A stretch of 64,000 bases of DNA from an uncultured Rickettsiella sp. (lineage in GTDB: Bacteria > Pseudomonadota > Gammaproteobacteria > Diplorickettsiales > Diplorickettsiaceae): NCBI GenBank assembly GCA_947058615.1, contig CAMSHF010000006.1:1-64000 (forward strand), read 5' to 3'. Shown here piece after piece: positions 39,561 to 50,373 of the stretch (positions are counted from its first letter, which is position 1; each line of letters begins with the position of its first letter). Under the pieces are notes generated by a model. That model was not told the DNA's origin and did not search any database. It saw only the letters and a program-made list of their open reading frames with translations. Position numbers and translations under genes: made by a program.

Positions 39561-40886
39561 TTATATGCGTTCTCCTCGTAAAGAGTTTCTTAGAACCTCA
39601 GTAATCTTAATAGGAACTAATTGCCCTATGAGCCGTGCGTGACCCTTGAAGTTAACCACACGGTTATTTTCTGTACGCCCTTGTAATTCATTCTTATTTT
39701 TTTTAGAAGGGCCTTCAGCCAAAACCGGATAAACTTTACCACACATTTGTTTACTTAGGGTCTGTCCTTGAAATACTAGGAGATTTTGCAGAATCTGTAA
39801 ACGTTGTTTTTTCGTAGCCAGGTTGATGTCATCAGCAAGCTCAGCGGCAGGGGTGCCGGGACGACGGCTGTAAATAAAGCTAAAGGAATTATCGAAGCCT
39901 ATGGATTCTACTAAACTCAGCGTGGCTTGAAAATCGGTATCCGTTTCTCCAGGAAAACCGATGATGAAATCTGAAGAAATGGCAATATTTGGGCGTATTT
40001 TGCGCAGCTTACGGATTTTAGATTTGAATTCTAAAATGGTATAGCCCCGTTTCATTGCCGCTAAAATTCGATCTGAACCGCTTTGTACAGGTAAATGGAG
40101 GTGATCGACTAACTTGGGCACATCGCCATAAGCTTGAATTAAACGTTCTGAAAAGGCTAAAGGGTGAGAAGTCATAAATCGTATGCGCAAAATATTATCT
40201 AAGACTGCAATATAACGAATTAAATCTGCTAAATCGGCTGTCCCCCCTTCGTGACGTGGACCTTGATAATCATTAACATTTTGTCCTAATAAAGTAATTT
40301 CACGGACACCTTGTTCGCCCAGCTGTACGACTTCGGTCAGTACATCATCTAAAGGCCGGCTAATTTCTTCGCCGCGCGTATAAGGAACAACACAAAAGCT
40401 ACAATATTTGTTACAGCCTTCCATAATAGAGACAAATGCACGTGGACCTTCGGCTCTGGGAGGAGGTAAATGATCAAATTTTTCGATTTCAGGGAAAGAA
40501 ATATCAACGACGGATTGTTTTTTTTCTAATACTTGATTGATCATATTGGGAAGTCGATGCAATGTCTGAGGGCCAAATACAATATCGACAAAGGGGGCAC
40601 GTTGAATAATACCGTTGCCTTCTTGGCTTGCGACACAACCACCAACAGCAATGATAAGATGGGGCCGATTCGCTTTAATTTTACGCCAGTGTCCAAGCTC
40701 AGAAAAAACTTTTTCTTGTGCTTTTTCACGAATGGAGCACGTATTTAAGACAATTATGTCCGCTTCATTGGGATTTTGAGTTAAAGTTAAACGGTGAGTA
40801 TGAGACAAAAGATGCGTTAGGCTCTCTGAATCATATTCATTCATTTGACAACCGTGCGTGGCTATATAAATTTTTTCTAATAGCAT
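39561..40886 (-). CDS. miaB: tRNA-2-methylthio-N6-dimethylallyladenosine synthase
   Basis: A 441-residue radical SAM methylthiotransferase acting on i6A37 of tRNAs that read UNN codons. The N-terminal domain has its three cluster cysteines ([32 protein letters not shown]), the radical SAM cluster is [15 protein letters not shown], and the C-terminal TRAM domain spans about 375-440. Length matches MiaB. It is first in its cluster and starts 9 nt after the gatB stop, so the gatCAB genes may be part of the same long transcript. Confidence 0.95.
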   Translation of the reverse strand: MLLEKIYIATHGCQMNEYDSESLTHLLSHTHRLTLTQNPNEADIIVLNTCSIREKAQEKVFSELGHWRKIKANRPHLIIAVGGCVASQEGNGIIQRAPFVDIVFGPQTLHRLPNMINQVLEKKQSVVDISFPEIEKFDHLPPPRAEGPRAFVSIMEGCNKYCSFCVVPYTRGEEISRPLDDVLTEVVQLGEQGVREITLLGQNVNDYQGPRHEGGTADLADLIRYIAVLDNILRIRFMTSHPLAFSERLIQAYGDVPKLVDHLHLPVQSGSDRILAAMKRGYTILEFKSKIRKLRKIRPNIAISSDFIIGFPGETDTDFQATLSLVESIGFDNSFSFIYSRRPGTPAAELADDINLATKKQRLQILQNLLVFQGQTLSKQMCGKVYPVLAEGPSKKNKNELQGRTENNRVVNFKGHARLIGQLVPIKITEVLRNSLRGERI

Positions 40887-40895
40887 AAAATTTCT

Positions 40896-42392
40896 TTATG
40901 AATTGAGTTTTTCTTTTAGTAATTTATTTAATTGTTGCGGATTGACTTTTCCACCCGAAGCTTTCATGGCTTGACCGACAAAGAAACTAAATAGCTTATC
41001 TTTCCCTGCTCTGTATTCAGTTAATTGTTGTGGATATTTTATTAAAACCTCATCAATAATTTTTGAGATAGCCGCTTGATCAGTGATTTGCTGTAGATTT
41101 TTTTCTTGAATAATCTCATCACTGGTTTGGTTACTCACCCATAATTCTTCAAACACTTCTTTAGCGATAGTGCTAGAGATCGTGTTATCCTCAATTCGTT
41201 GCAACAAACCCGCGAGTCGTTGTGCATTAATAGGGGATTCTATGAGGCTTAAATTAGCTTTATTTAAAGCGGCAGTCAGTTCTCCCATGATCCAATTTAC
41301 GGCTAATTTAGCGGAGACCTTTTCTTTGACGACCGCTTCAAAATAATCAGCCAGTTCACGAACAGCGGTTAATAAACCGGCATCATACGCACTTAATTGA
41401 TATTCTTTTTGAAAGCGAACTAATTTTTTTTGCGGTAACTCAGGTAAAGTCGGATAGATTTTTTCAATGTAATCGGTGTTTATGACAACAGGGCATAAAT
41501 CAGGATCGGTGAAGTAGCGGTAATCTTTAGCGTCTTCTTTACTGCGCATCGAGCGAGTTTCTTGTTTATCGGTATCGTATAAACGGGTTTCTTGTTCGAT
41601 GTCTCCACCTTTTTCTAAAATAGCAATTTGGCGATCAATCTCATATTGAATCGCTTTCTCTATAAAACGAAAGGAATTTAAGTTTTTAATTTCCACACGT
41701 GTCCCTAATTTTTTTTGATGGGATCGGCGTACTGAGACATTGGCATCACAACGAAAGGATCCTTCTTGTAAATTACCATCTGAAATATCTAAATAACGAA
41801 CCAGCGTATGTAATGTTTTAAGATAGATAACCGCTTCTTTCGGAGAGGCTAAATCAGGTTCCGAAACAATTTCTAATAAAGGGGTTCCTGCACGATTCAG
41901 ATCAATACCCGTCCTATTTTCGAATCCTTCATGCAGCGATTTCCCAGCGTCTTCTTCTAAATGAGCCCGGGTGATAGAGATAATTTTTTCTTCTCCGTTT
42001 TCTAAGATTATCGTTAACTGCCCCCGTCCAATGATAGGATTTTCATGTTGACTAATTTGATAACCTTTAGGTAAGTCAGGATAAAAATAATTTTTACGCG
42101 CAAAAGTTGAATAATGAGGAATATCCGCTTGGATACTTAAACCAAATCGAATGGCCATATTGACGGCTTCAGCATTTAATACGGGTAATACGCCGGGTAA
42201 GGCTAGATCGATTGCACAGGCTTGTGTATTGGGCTCAGCACCATAAGCGGTTGCAGCACCGGAGAACAGTTTTGATTGCGTGGATAATTGGACATGAACT
42301 TCAAGCCCAATGACAGACTCCCATGCATCCGTCGATTTTGGGTATGACTCAAGCTTATTTTGTTTAGATTGTTTATGTGCAGCCGAGGTCAT
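40896..42392 (-). CDS. gatB: Asp/Glu-tRNA(Asn/Gln) amidotransferase subunit B
   Basis: A 498-residue GatB, the kinase/tRNA-binding subunit that activates the misacylated aspartyl or glutamyl group. The N-terminus carries the signature [13 protein letters not shown], then [15 protein letters not shown], the [10 protein letters not shown] block and [14 protein letters not shown]; the C-terminal YqeY-like tail (about 350-495) ends [16 protein letters not shown]. The presence of GatCAB implies indirect formation of Asn-tRNA or Gln-tRNA, absent from E. coli but usual in Legionellales. It overlaps gatA by ATGA. Confidence 0.96.
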   Translation of the reverse strand: MTSAAHKQSKQNKLESYPKSTDAWESVIGLEVHVQLSTQSKLFSGAATAYGAEPNTQACAIDLALPGVLPVLNAEAVNMAIRFGLSIQADIPHYSTFARKNYFYPDLPKGYQISQHENPIIGRGQLTIILENGEEKIISITRAHLEEDAGKSLHEGFENRTGIDLNRAGTPLLEIVSEPDLASPKEAVIYLKTLHTLVRYLDISDGNLQEGSFRCDANVSVRRSHQKKLGTRVEIKNLNSFRFIEKAIQYEIDRQIAILEKGGDIEQETRLYDTDKQETRSMRSKEDAKDYRYFTDPDLCPVVINTDYIEKIYPTLPELPQKKLVRFQKEYQLSAYDAGLLTAVRELADYFEAVVKEKVSAKLAVNWIMGELTAALNKANLSLIESPINAQRLAGLLQRIEDNTISSTIAKEVFEELWVSNQTSDEIIQEKNLQQITDQAAISKIIDEVLIKYPQQLTEYRAGKDKLFSFFVGQAMKASGGKVNPQQLNKLLKEKLNS

Positions 42393-43846
42393 AGATTAAA
42401 ATTCTCCGGTATTTTTTTATGCCAATCAGTTACTTGTTGATAGCGATGGGCAGCATTGAGTAGCTTTGCTTCAGTAAAAGGGCGACCTATGAGTTGCATT
42501 CCTAAAGGAAGTCCATTAATAAATCCTGCTGGAATGGAAATAGCCGGCAAGCCTGCTAGGCTAATCGCGATGGTGTAGATATCGGATAAATACATACTCA
42601 CAGGATCATTGATTTTTTCGCCTAGTTTGAATGCCGTTGTTGGAGTCGTAGGTCCAAGTAAGATATCAACCTCTTTAAAAGCGGCTTTAAATTCTTCGAT
42701 CAATAGCGCGCGAATTTTTTGAGCTTTTGTGTAATAAGCATCACAGTAACCTGCCGATAAAACATAAGTACCCATCAACAACCGACGTTTGGTTTCATGG
42801 CCAAATCCCTCGCCGCGTGTTCTTTCATAAAGATCGTTTAAATCCACCGGATTATTGCAGCGATAACCATAACGTACTCCATCGTAGCGAGCAAGATTAG
42901 AAGCGCATTCGGCAGACGCAATAATATAATAAAGTGGAATAACCAATTGACAGTTGGGTAAACTGACACGGCTAATTTTTGCGCCGAGTTGTTCATAAAG
43001 TTTTATAGCGGCTTGGATAGTTGTTGATACTTTTGGATCAAGATCTTGTGAAAAATACTCTTTGGGTAAGCCAATTTTTAAACCCTTGAGTGAATCATTC
43101 AATGTCAATAGATAATTAGGAACAGGTTGCTCAATACTTGTCGAATCTTTTTCATCAAAACCGGCCATGGAGTTCATTAAGAGTGCCGCATCTTCAGCAG
43201 TCTGAGTCAGGGGCCCTGCTTGATCTAGACTCGAGGCGAATGCAATAAGTCCATAACGTGAAATGCGACCGTAAGTCGGCTTGAGTCCAGTGAGATTGCA
43301 TAATGCCGCAGGTTGTCTAATAGAACCTCCCGTATCTGTACCCGACGCCGCAGGCGTTAAGCGGGCCGCGACGGCCGCACTCGATCCCCCCGAAGAGCCT
43401 CCCGGTACGCGGGAGATATCCCAGGGATTTTTTACTGCGCCATAAAAACTGTTCTCATTGGATGAGCCCATAGCAAACTCGTCCATGTTGGTTTTCCCTA
43501 ATAGCACGATCCCGGCTTGATTAAGCCAGCTTACTAATGTGGCATCATAGGGAGCAATAAAATTATCTAGCATTTTAGAAGCACAACTTGTTTTAATGCC
43601 GAGTGTGCAAAAAATATCTTTATGTGCAAAAGGGATGCCCATCAAAGGACTTCCATTGCCTTTTTGAAGGTGTAAATCCGCTTGTTTAGCTTGCTCTAGT
43701 GCGATCGTCGGAGTGACAGTAATAAAGCTATTTAAGGTTTTGTCATATTTCTCAATACGTGCTAAAAAATGTTGAGTTAACTCCGTACTCGATATTTTTT
43801 TTGCTCGAAGTGAGGCGGATAACTCTGTCAGCGTATAATTATGCAT
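42389..43846 (-). CDS. gatA: Asp/Glu-tRNA(Asn/Gln) amidotransferase subunit A
   Basis: A 485-residue amidase that releases ammonia from glutamine for transfer by GatB. The Ser-cisSer-Lys triad region is visible: the lysine in [13 protein letters not shown] and the serines in [17 protein letters not shown], with [17 protein letters not shown] following. Length is typical. It lies 18 nt downstream of gatC and overlaps gatB by 4 nt. Confidence 0.96.
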   Translation of the reverse strand: MHNYTLTELSASLRAKKISSTELTQHFLARIEKYDKTLNSFITVTPTIALEQAKQADLHLQKGNGSPLMGIPFAHKDIFCTLGIKTSCASKMLDNFIAPYDATLVSWLNQAGIVLLGKTNMDEFAMGSSNENSFYGAVKNPWDISRVPGGSSGGSSAAVAARLTPAASGTDTGGSIRQPAALCNLTGLKPTYGRISRYGLIAFASSLDQAGPLTQTAEDAALLMNSMAGFDEKDSTSIEQPVPNYLLTLNDSLKGLKIGLPKEYFSQDLDPKVSTTIQAAIKLYEQLGAKISRVSLPNCQLVIPLYYIIASAECASNLARYDGVRYGYRCNNPVDLNDLYERTRGEGFGHETKRRLLMGTYVLSAGYCDAYYTKAQKIRALLIEEFKAAFKEVDILLGPTTPTTAFKLGEKINDPVSMYLSDIYTIAISLAGLPAISIPAGFINGLPLGMQLIGRPFTEAKLLNAAHRYQQVTDWHKKIPENFNL

Positions 43847-43864
43847 AGTGGTTAATCTCTAAAG

Positions 43865-44152
43865 TTATTCTAAAACAATCGGAACACAATAGAGGCCTGC
43901 TTCAGTATGATCCGTAAGTTGCTGAAAGTCTTTGCGATGGACAACTTCAGTGACTTTATCTTGACGTAAGCGTTGTGTGATGCCAAAAGGGTGGGCGATA
44001 GGTTGTACCGAGTGTGTTTCTATAGCATCCATCTGATTGGCGAGCTTAAAAATGTCTTGTAGGCTTTTTAAATAATGACAGGCTTCTTCGTGATTAATTT
44101 TTATTTTAGCGAGTCCAGCTATTTTATTAACATCTTCAAGCGAAATTGACAT
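43865..44152 (-). CDS. gatC: Asp/Glu-tRNA(Asn/Gln) amidotransferase subunit C
   Basis: A 95-residue GatC that holds GatA and GatB together. The family pattern is seen: N-terminal MSISLEDVNKIAGLAKIKI, a central helix with FKLANQMDAIETHSVQPIAHP, and RQDKVTEVVHRKDF near the end. It is first in gatCAB, divergent from mreB with a 182- to 194-nt promoter region between them. Confidence 0.93.
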   Translation of the reverse strand: MSISLEDVNKIAGLAKIKINHEEACHYLKSLQDIFKLANQMDAIETHSVQPIAHPFGITQRLRQDKVTEVVHRKDFQQLTDHTEAGLYCVPIVLE

Positions 44153-44280
44153 AGTAAATACGCTCCAAATCTAACATAGTTTGAAAAGGTTCGATATTAT
44201 ACCTATTACATTTAGATTTGCGAATTTGAAAATAGGATGGCCTTTGTTTTGACAGCTTGCTTGCATAAAATCTTCCAGAT

Positions 44281-44314
44281 TTGCTAAAGTGCCCAGACAC
44301 ACACTATATTGTGT
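44281..44314 (+). promoter_or_regulatory. probable mreBCD promoter
   Basis: TTGCTA (44281-44286) and TATATT (44305-44310) are 18 nt apart, about 35 nt before the mreB start. A short dyad ACACA-CTATAT-TGTGT (44299-44314) spans the -10, so a repressor could act here. Confidence 0.4.
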
Positions 44315-44316
44315 AG

Positions 44317-45387
<1,071 letters not shown>

Positions 45388-45399
45388 TAGGTAAGCGCC

Positions 45400-46308
45400 A
45401 TTAAACTATTATTTAATCATGGAAAAAACTCTTTAGGGTTAAGGCTCTTTTTTTTTGTTATTTTATCACTATTACTTATTCTATTAGATTACCATCATTG
45501 TTTGCTTTCGCTGCGTCGGGTATTAAACAACGTCGTTGCGCCTTTGCAGTATATGGTCGATGCCCCAGTACGATTGTTTCATACGTTAAGTAATAATTTT
45601 GTAACGCGACAAAAAATTCAAACTGAAAATACGGCTTTACGTACTCAACAAGTATTATTAAAAGCTCAATTACAGCGTTTTGCCGCTTTGGAAAGTGAAA
45701 ATCGGCAACTGAATCAATTATTAGCTGCAACAGAACATTTAAAAAAGCAACGTTATCGTTTAGCACGATTGCTACTCGTAAATGCCGACCCTTTACTAAA
45801 TGAGGTTATCGTCGATAAAGGAGAAAAAGAAGGGATTAAAGTAGGACAACCGGTACTGGATGCCAATGGTGTCATGGGTCAAGTCATTAGTGTTGATTTT
45901 TTTAATAGCCGAGTGTTATTACTGACAGATTTTCGAAGCGCAATTCCGGTACAAGATGTGCGGAGTGATGCCCGTGGAATTTTAGTAGGACGAGGACGAT
46001 TTGCAAAACTTTTATTAAAAGATATTCCAGGTACGATGGATATTAAAGTGAATGATCTCTTAGTGACATCGGGGTTGGGCGGACGTTTTCCACCGGGTTA
46101 TCCTGTCGGCGTCGTCAGCGTAGTAAACATGAATGTGGCGACACAATTCGCGAGTATACAGGTTGACTCCAGTGCACAATTAAATAGAAATCGGCCTGTC
46201 TTGCTGATTTCTCCTGCTACCGCGGCGTCTCCTGTTAATTCTAATTCTAAAACTAAAATTTCTTCTAAAACTTCTTCAAAGTTCATTAAAAAGGATAGTG
46301 TGGAATGA
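45400..46308 (+). CDS. mreC: rod shape-determining protein MreC, ATT start
   Basis: A 302-residue MreC, the periplasmic scaffold linking MreB to PBP2. The longest standard-start frame (TTG 45502) would lose the membrane anchor, yet the frame is open upstream to a stop at 45388 and encodes a typical MreC N-terminus: (I)KLLFNHGKNSLGLRL then a helix FFFVILSLLLILLDY. No ATG, GTG or TTG is available there; ATT at 45400 aligns with the family start and has AGGT 7-8 nt upstream. After the helix come a coiled coil (about 75-115) and the two beta-barrel domains with EVIVDKGEKEGIKVGQPV and VNDLLVTSGLGGRFPPGYPVG. The C-terminus is Ser/Lys-rich. It overlaps mreD as ATGA. Confidence 0.88.
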   Translation: MKLLFNHGKNSLGLRLFFFVILSLLLILLDYHHCLLSLRRVLNNVVAPLQYMVDAPVRLFHTLSNNFVTRQKIQTENTALRTQQVLLKAQLQRFAALESENRQLNQLLAATEHLKKQRYRLARLLLVNADPLLNEVIVDKGEKEGIKVGQPVLDANGVMGQVISVDFFNSRVLLLTDFRSAIPVQDVRSDARGILVGRGRFAKLLLKDIPGTMDIKVNDLLVTSGLGGRFPPGYPVGVVSVVNMNVATQFASIQVDSSAQLNRNRPVLLISPATAASPVNSNSKTKISSKTSSKFIKKDSVE

Positions 46309-46790
46309 AACCACTTTATTTTTCTACTTTATGTCTGATTGTGATCAGTTTTTTTTCCGCAATAATCCTTAATATTATCCCTTTACCTCCTTTTTTAGCT
46401 TTATTTTATCCATTATGGCTGCCATTGGTTTTGATTTATTGGATCATGATATTACCCGAACATATCCATTTTACTTTAGCTTGGATACTTGGATTGCTGA
46501 TTGATGTGTTATACGGAAACTGTTTGGGTGAACATAGCTTGGCTTTATGTGTGGTGGCTTATTTGGCTTATCGTTTTCATCTACAATTTCGTATGTTTCC
46601 GTTAACACAACAACTATTATTTATTTTTGCTATGCTAACAATCTATCAAGTTATACTGATTTGGATAAAAGCTTGGCTTGGATTTCCTGTTGATTTTCGC
46701 TGGACATGGATTTCTTTATTAGTTAGCTCCTTAGTTTGGCCATTGATGAGGAATGTCCTGAAAATAAATCCTTTGGAACTGCGCCATTAA
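46305..46790 (+). CDS. mreD: rod shape-determining protein MreD
   Basis: A 161-residue membrane protein with five or six helices, third component of the elongasome membrane complex. Family features are PLPPFLALFYPLWLPLVLIYW and the LAWILGLLIDVLYGNCLGEHSLALC segment. Length equals E. coli MreD (162). Its ATG overlaps the mreC stop by 4 nt. mrdA and rodA, which often follow, are absent. Confidence 0.92.
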   Translation: MKPLYFSTLCLIVISFFSAIILNIIPLPPFLALFYPLWLPLVLIYWIMILPEHIHFTLAWILGLLIDVLYGNCLGEHSLALCVVAYLAYRFHLQFRMFPLTQQLLFIFAMLTIYQVILIWIKAWLGFPVDFRWTWISLLVSSLVWPLMRNVLKINPLELRH

Positions 46791-46887
46791 TTTTTATAAT
46801 CAATAGTCATAAAATTTTTTTATTTATATTAGAAAAAATAGTATGCAAGCTATCATTTGAATAAAATAAAAAATATTGGAGATTACT

Positions 46888-47982
46888 ATGAAGGGAAAAT
46901 TGATATCGTCAAATAGACAAAATTTTGATAGGCGTGAGCGATTTATCGTTTTTCATTACACTGTTTTAGATGAAGAAGACTCTGTAGAAATATTAACTCG
47001 CGGAGGTGTTGGAGCGCATTTTTTAATTCCAAAACAAGCCTTTAAAGATGAAGATAGTGAGGAGCAATTCGATTATTATAAATTAGTCGACATAAAAGAC
47101 CGTGCTTGGCATGCCGGTATGAGTGGTTTTAAAGGAAGACATGGATTAAATGATACGTCGATAGGAATTGAAATTGTTAACTATGGTTATGGTTTAGTAC
47201 AAGATTCCGGAGAAGTATTATTTACTTATCAAATTGAGAATCATCTTAAAAAATATATTATCCAAACTTTACAAACGCAGGATAAAAATTCATATCTGCT
47301 TCTAAATGGGAAGAAATTATTATCGGCGTTTTTAGCCGACATGATGCGTGCTTTGGTGCCGCCACCTGATCGTGAAGCTTATAAGGAAAAGGTTTCTCAA
47401 ACGCTTATCAATAAATATAGACAGCTTACCGAAGCATGGCGTAAAGAAAATGACAAATTTCTCTATATTAAACAGGAAGATCTCTTTCAATTAGAAAAAG
47501 ATAAAAAGCTTGTCTGGGATGAATATACCGATCATCAACTTGACACGATTGAAAAACTGATTAAAGAAAAAATTGAGCCTGAATTAACAATAAAAGATAA
47601 AACAAGTGAAAAAGTGTATTATGAAATAGCACCTCAATTTATAATAGGTCATATGGCTATTGCGCTAGGCAGGAAAACCGATCCAGGCCCACGTTTATTT
47701 ATAGAGTTAGCTAAACGAGGTATTGGAGCTTGGCCGGATGAGGCATTAGTATCAACTATTGAACAACAGAAGATGGGTCAAGGTATTGATTACAAATGGA
47801 TACAAGATAACTTAAAACGTTATGGCTATGAAGTGGATTTAACCGGCCAATTAGACACACAAACAAAAAATGCCATCAGAGCATTTCAAATGCATTTTGA
47901 ACCAAAGAACTATTCCGGAGAGCCTAGTGTAAAAACAATTAGCATTCTCGAAGCTTTAATTAAAAAATATTATTCAGACTAA
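46888..47982 (+). CDS. N-acetylmuramoyl-L-alanine amidase with insertion and PG-binding domain
   Basis: A 364-residue Amidase_2 (AmpD/AmiD-type) zinc hydrolase that should cut the lactyl-peptide bond of peptidoglycan or its turnover fragments. Zinc ligands and catalytic residues can be placed: H23 in IVFHYTVL, E95 in SIGIEIVNYG, H255 in IIGHMAIALGRK, K263 and D265 in RKTDPGP. Between E95 and H255 lie about 160 residues where AmiD has about 30, a charged helical insertion (about 105-245). A C-terminal peptidoglycan-binding domain follows (about 295-360, YGYEVDLTGQLDTQTKNAIRAFQ). No signal peptide is seen, so it is cytosolic or exported by another route. GGAG lies 6 nt before the ATG. It is 97 nt downstream of mreD. 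Confidence 0.82.
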   Translation: MKGKLISSNRQNFDRRERFIVFHYTVLDEEDSVEILTRGGVGAHFLIPKQAFKDEDSEEQFDYYKLVDIKDRAWHAGMSGFKGRHGLNDTSIGIEIVNYGYGLVQDSGEVLFTYQIENHLKKYIIQTLQTQDKNSYLLLNGKKLLSAFLADMMRALVPPPDREAYKEKVSQTLINKYRQLTEAWRKENDKFLYIKQEDLFQLEKDKKLVWDEYTDHQLDTIEKLIKEKIEPELTIKDKTSEKVYYEIAPQFIIGHMAIALGRKTDPGPRLFIELAKRGIGAWPDEALVSTIEQQKMGQGIDYKWIQDNLKRYGYEVDLTGQLDTQTKNAIRAFQMHFEPKNYSGEPSVKTISILEALIKKYYSD

Positions 47983-48403
47983 GCATCGGATTTTACTTCC
48001 GTTCTTTTGTAAAAAAGAGTGCTTTTTTTGTTTAATAATTTACGTATCAGTGCGTAACTTGTTGTATAAGCTGTGAAAAAAATCTTGAAAACTTGTGGAT
48101 AATGCAATCTTTTGCTAAAGTTGTTATACGTGATTGGATAAAATAATGTAAGTAAAAGACACAATACTATATATTGTAGTTATTAATAAAATTAATACTA
48201 TATTTAGTGACGTTGATTTTTAGAGCTTATGTATCAAAATTTTTTAAAAATTAATATTTTAACAAATCAATCAATAAAAGCCCAACTTAAATTCAATAAT
48301 TCAATACTAAAGAATTAAAAGCAGATAGAATATCTTGATTGCTATAATAAAACCAAATAGTGGGATTAATGCAATCTAAAGAAAATGGTTCCAAGGGGGA
48401 TAT
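47983..48403. other. AT-rich intergenic region
   Basis: These 421 nt contain no supported gene. A weak hairpin with TTTTGT-AAAAAAGA followed by GCTTTTTTTG (about 48002-48029) may terminate the amidase transcript. A single perfect DnaA-box sequence TGTGGATAA occurs at 48093-48101, but without neighbours. The remainder is AT-rich leader for the two small genes downstream. Confidence 0.35.
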
Positions 48404-48661
48404 ATGTTTAGTAAAGCGAGCAATAAGCGTAGTTTATTAGGCTTTTCAGGGAATGTCGCATTTAAAAAGCGTATTGCACCAAAGATAGCGGCTCATATTG
48501 ACCGATCGATTGATGTCTGTTTGAGCGGTGAAGATGCTTGTCTAAATAAATGGTTATTCGATAATCTAAGTACCATTTTGCCCATACACATCACCTTAGC
48601 ATCCGGTCGACCCTCTCCAAGGAGGCTTGTTAAATCCTATCGAAAAAAGGGGGGGATATGA
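48404..48661 (+). CDS. unrecognised small basic protein, cassette gene 1
   Basis: An 85-residue protein with no family I recognise. It is basic at both ends (ASNKRSLLGFSGNVAFKKRI; RPSPRRLVKSYRKKGG), with a central stretch containing two cysteines (DVCLSGEDACLNKW). No signal peptide or membrane helix is seen. The start is supported by AAGGGGGA 4-5 nt upstream, unusually strong for this genome. Its stop overlaps the start of the next gene as ATGA, so the two are a translationally coupled pair. A toxin-antitoxin or regulator-partner role is possible, but nothing in the sequence shows it. Confidence 0.55.
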   Translation: MFSKASNKRSLLGFSGNVAFKKRIAPKIAAHIDRSIDVCLSGEDACLNKWLFDNLSTILPIHITLASGRPSPRRLVKSYRKKGGI

Positions 48662-48873
48662 GTAAAGTAAAGGTTATATTATCCGACGGGACAGAGTTTG
48701 AACATGATTTTGGATGCAATAATCATTATGCGGAGATGTTTCAAATTATCCGCGAAATTATTGGGATTGATTCTCGAGTAAAATGGTTTAAAGATTTAAA
48801 AGACGAATTTTATAATATACAATGCTTCGGTGATGTTAAAGTGGATATCTCCAAAGATAATCCCAAGGGATAA
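48658..48873 (+). CDS. unrecognised small acidic protein, cassette gene 2
   Basis: A 71-residue, mildly acidic protein (MSKVKVILSDGTEFEHDFGCN...). It looks like a small alpha/beta fold: a beta-hairpin start, a helix (YAEMFQIIREIIG), then WFKDLKDEFYNIQCFGDVKVDIS. I recognise no family. AAGGGGGGGAT just before the ATG is a strong ribosome binding site placed inside the end of the preceding gene. Opposite charges of the two products would suit a complex, which is inference only. Confidence 0.55.
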   Translation: MSKVKVILSDGTEFEHDFGCNNHYAEMFQIIREIIGIDSRVKWFKDLKDEFYNIQCFGDVKVDISKDNPKG

Positions 48874-49108
48874 TATCCGAGTTTTAAGGCCTCTTTCTAT
48901 TTCGAGAATAGATTAGACGTTCTCAATGGACATCTAAATGCTATAAAAAGCTAAAAATATCGGTTTCTTAGCGATATAACTTAAATTGCTCTTATGTTCA
49001 GCTAGGCCAAGAGGATATCACATCTGCTCTTGTTGATTTTCTTTGCGAGATGAGAATCTATTAAAGCCACTTTCCCCCCAAAATGGACTTGTTGAGTTAT
49101 ATACATCT

Positions 49109-50254
49109 ATGTATACGCATCAATCACCGCCAGGAAGGCTTTTAATTATTTGTACTCGCCGTATTGGCGATGTTTTACTCGCGACTCCCTTAATTCGAAC
49201 TTTTAAACAATGCTGGCCAAAAGCTAAAATTGATCTTTTAGTTTTTAAAGGCACCGAGTCGATACTCCATTCAAATCCTGATATCGAAAATATTATAAGC
49301 ATCGAGGAGCATCCCAACTTTTTTCAGCATTATCGCTTAATAAAAAAGATTTTTCGTCGTTATGATATGGCAGTATCCACATTACCTGGAGATAAAGGCA
49401 TTTTATATACCTATTTTGCCGCTAAATATCGTGTAGGAATGTTGCATCAGGATAAGAGTCGTTGGTGGAAACGTCGTTTACTTTCCAAAGCGGTCGAGTT
49501 TGATAACATTTCAACACACACCGTACTCATGAATTTACGTTTAGCCGAAATCTTTCAGTTAAAACTTTGTTCGGAAATTGTTATTTCTTGGAAAAAATCG
49601 GATCAACAGAAAGTCTTAGAGCTTATCAACACAACAAAAAAGTTAGCGATTTTGCATCTACGTCCAAAATTTTCTTATAAAGAATGGACTAAAGAAGGTT
49701 GGATAGGCGTAGCAAACTGGTTATCACAGAAGGGATATTCGGTTGTTTTAACGGGGGATAGTAATGAGTTTGAAAAAAAAATGGCGAATGAATTAATCAA
49801 TAGCCTGCCAAAGAATGTAATGAATAGGGTTGGACAGTTAACTTTTAATCAAGTTGGTTTTTTAATAAGTTTAGCCCAAATTTATATTGGGCCTGATACC
49901 GTAGTAACACATATAGCGGCGGCATTAGGCGTTCCTACGCTGGCGCTATTTGGTCCAAGCAATCCAGTCAAATGGGGTCCCTGGCCTAAAACGTGGACAC
50001 TGAGTAATCCCTTTGTTCGAATCGGATCGCAGCATAGAAATAATGTTTATTTGATGCAAGGATCGGGTGTTTGCGTCCCTTGTTTTAAAGAAGGTTGTGA
50101 TCAGCATATTCGAAGCCGTAGTCGTTGTTTAGAAAATCTAAGCGCGCAACAAGTAATTAATAAGCTTAGTGTGTTAATCCCTCAGTCGGATACTCCCGCT
50201 AAATCACACCCTTCTCAAGAACTTATCACGTCCGCTGAAAATTATTTATTTTAG
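49109..50254 (+). CDS. glycosyltransferase family 9 (heptosyltransferase-like)
   Basis: A 381-residue cytoplasmic transferase of the ADP-heptose:LPS heptosyltransferase family. The N-terminal Rossmann part begins GRLLIICTRRIGDVLLATPLIRTFKQCWP; the C-terminal nucleotide-sugar site has VVLTGDSNEFEKK, then IYIGPDTVVTHIAAALGVPTLALFGPSNPVKWGP, the family's most conserved block. It should add heptose or a similar sugar to the LPS inner core. Two starts are possible: TTG 49043 (22 residues longer) and ATG 49109, neither with a good Shine-Dalgarno; I prefer the ATG because the fold begins soon after. It opens the polysaccharide region. Confidence 0.82.
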   Translation: MYTHQSPPGRLLIICTRRIGDVLLATPLIRTFKQCWPKAKIDLLVFKGTESILHSNPDIENIISIEEHPNFFQHYRLIKKIFRRYDMAVSTLPGDKGILYTYFAAKYRVGMLHQDKSRWWKRRLLSKAVEFDNISTHTVLMNLRLAEIFQLKLCSEIVISWKKSDQQKVLELINTTKKLAILHLRPKFSYKEWTKEGWIGVANWLSQKGYSVVLTGDSNEFEKKMANELINSLPKNVMNRVGQLTFNQVGFLISLAQIYIGPDTVVTHIAAALGVPTLALFGPSNPVKWGPWPKTWTLSNPFVRIGSQHRNNVYLMQGSGVCVPCFKEGCDQHIRSRSRCLENLSAQQVINKLSVLIPQSDTPAKSHPSQELITSAENYLF

Positions 50255-50373
50255 AAATAAAAAAAACATTTTAATTTATCTGCATGCTCTGATGCTTAAG
50301 TCCTTTTATGGGTCTGCGACTGTAAAAAAAGGATAGTATATACTATTCATTTTTTAAGTTTTTTTTAAATGCT

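Noticed and set aside
45502-45504. TTG 45502 as the mreC start
   Set aside because: It removes the membrane anchor present in every MreC and lacks a Shine-Dalgarno; the frame clearly continues upstream.
48093-48101. Perfect DnaA box TGTGGATAA, considered as part of an origin of replication
   Set aside because: Only one box is present, with no cluster of boxes and no dnaA, dnaN, gidA or rpmH nearby.
47979-48164. 61-codon minus-strand ORF after the amidase gene
   Set aside because: It overlaps a likely terminator region, has no ribosome binding site and looks like translated AT-rich spacer.
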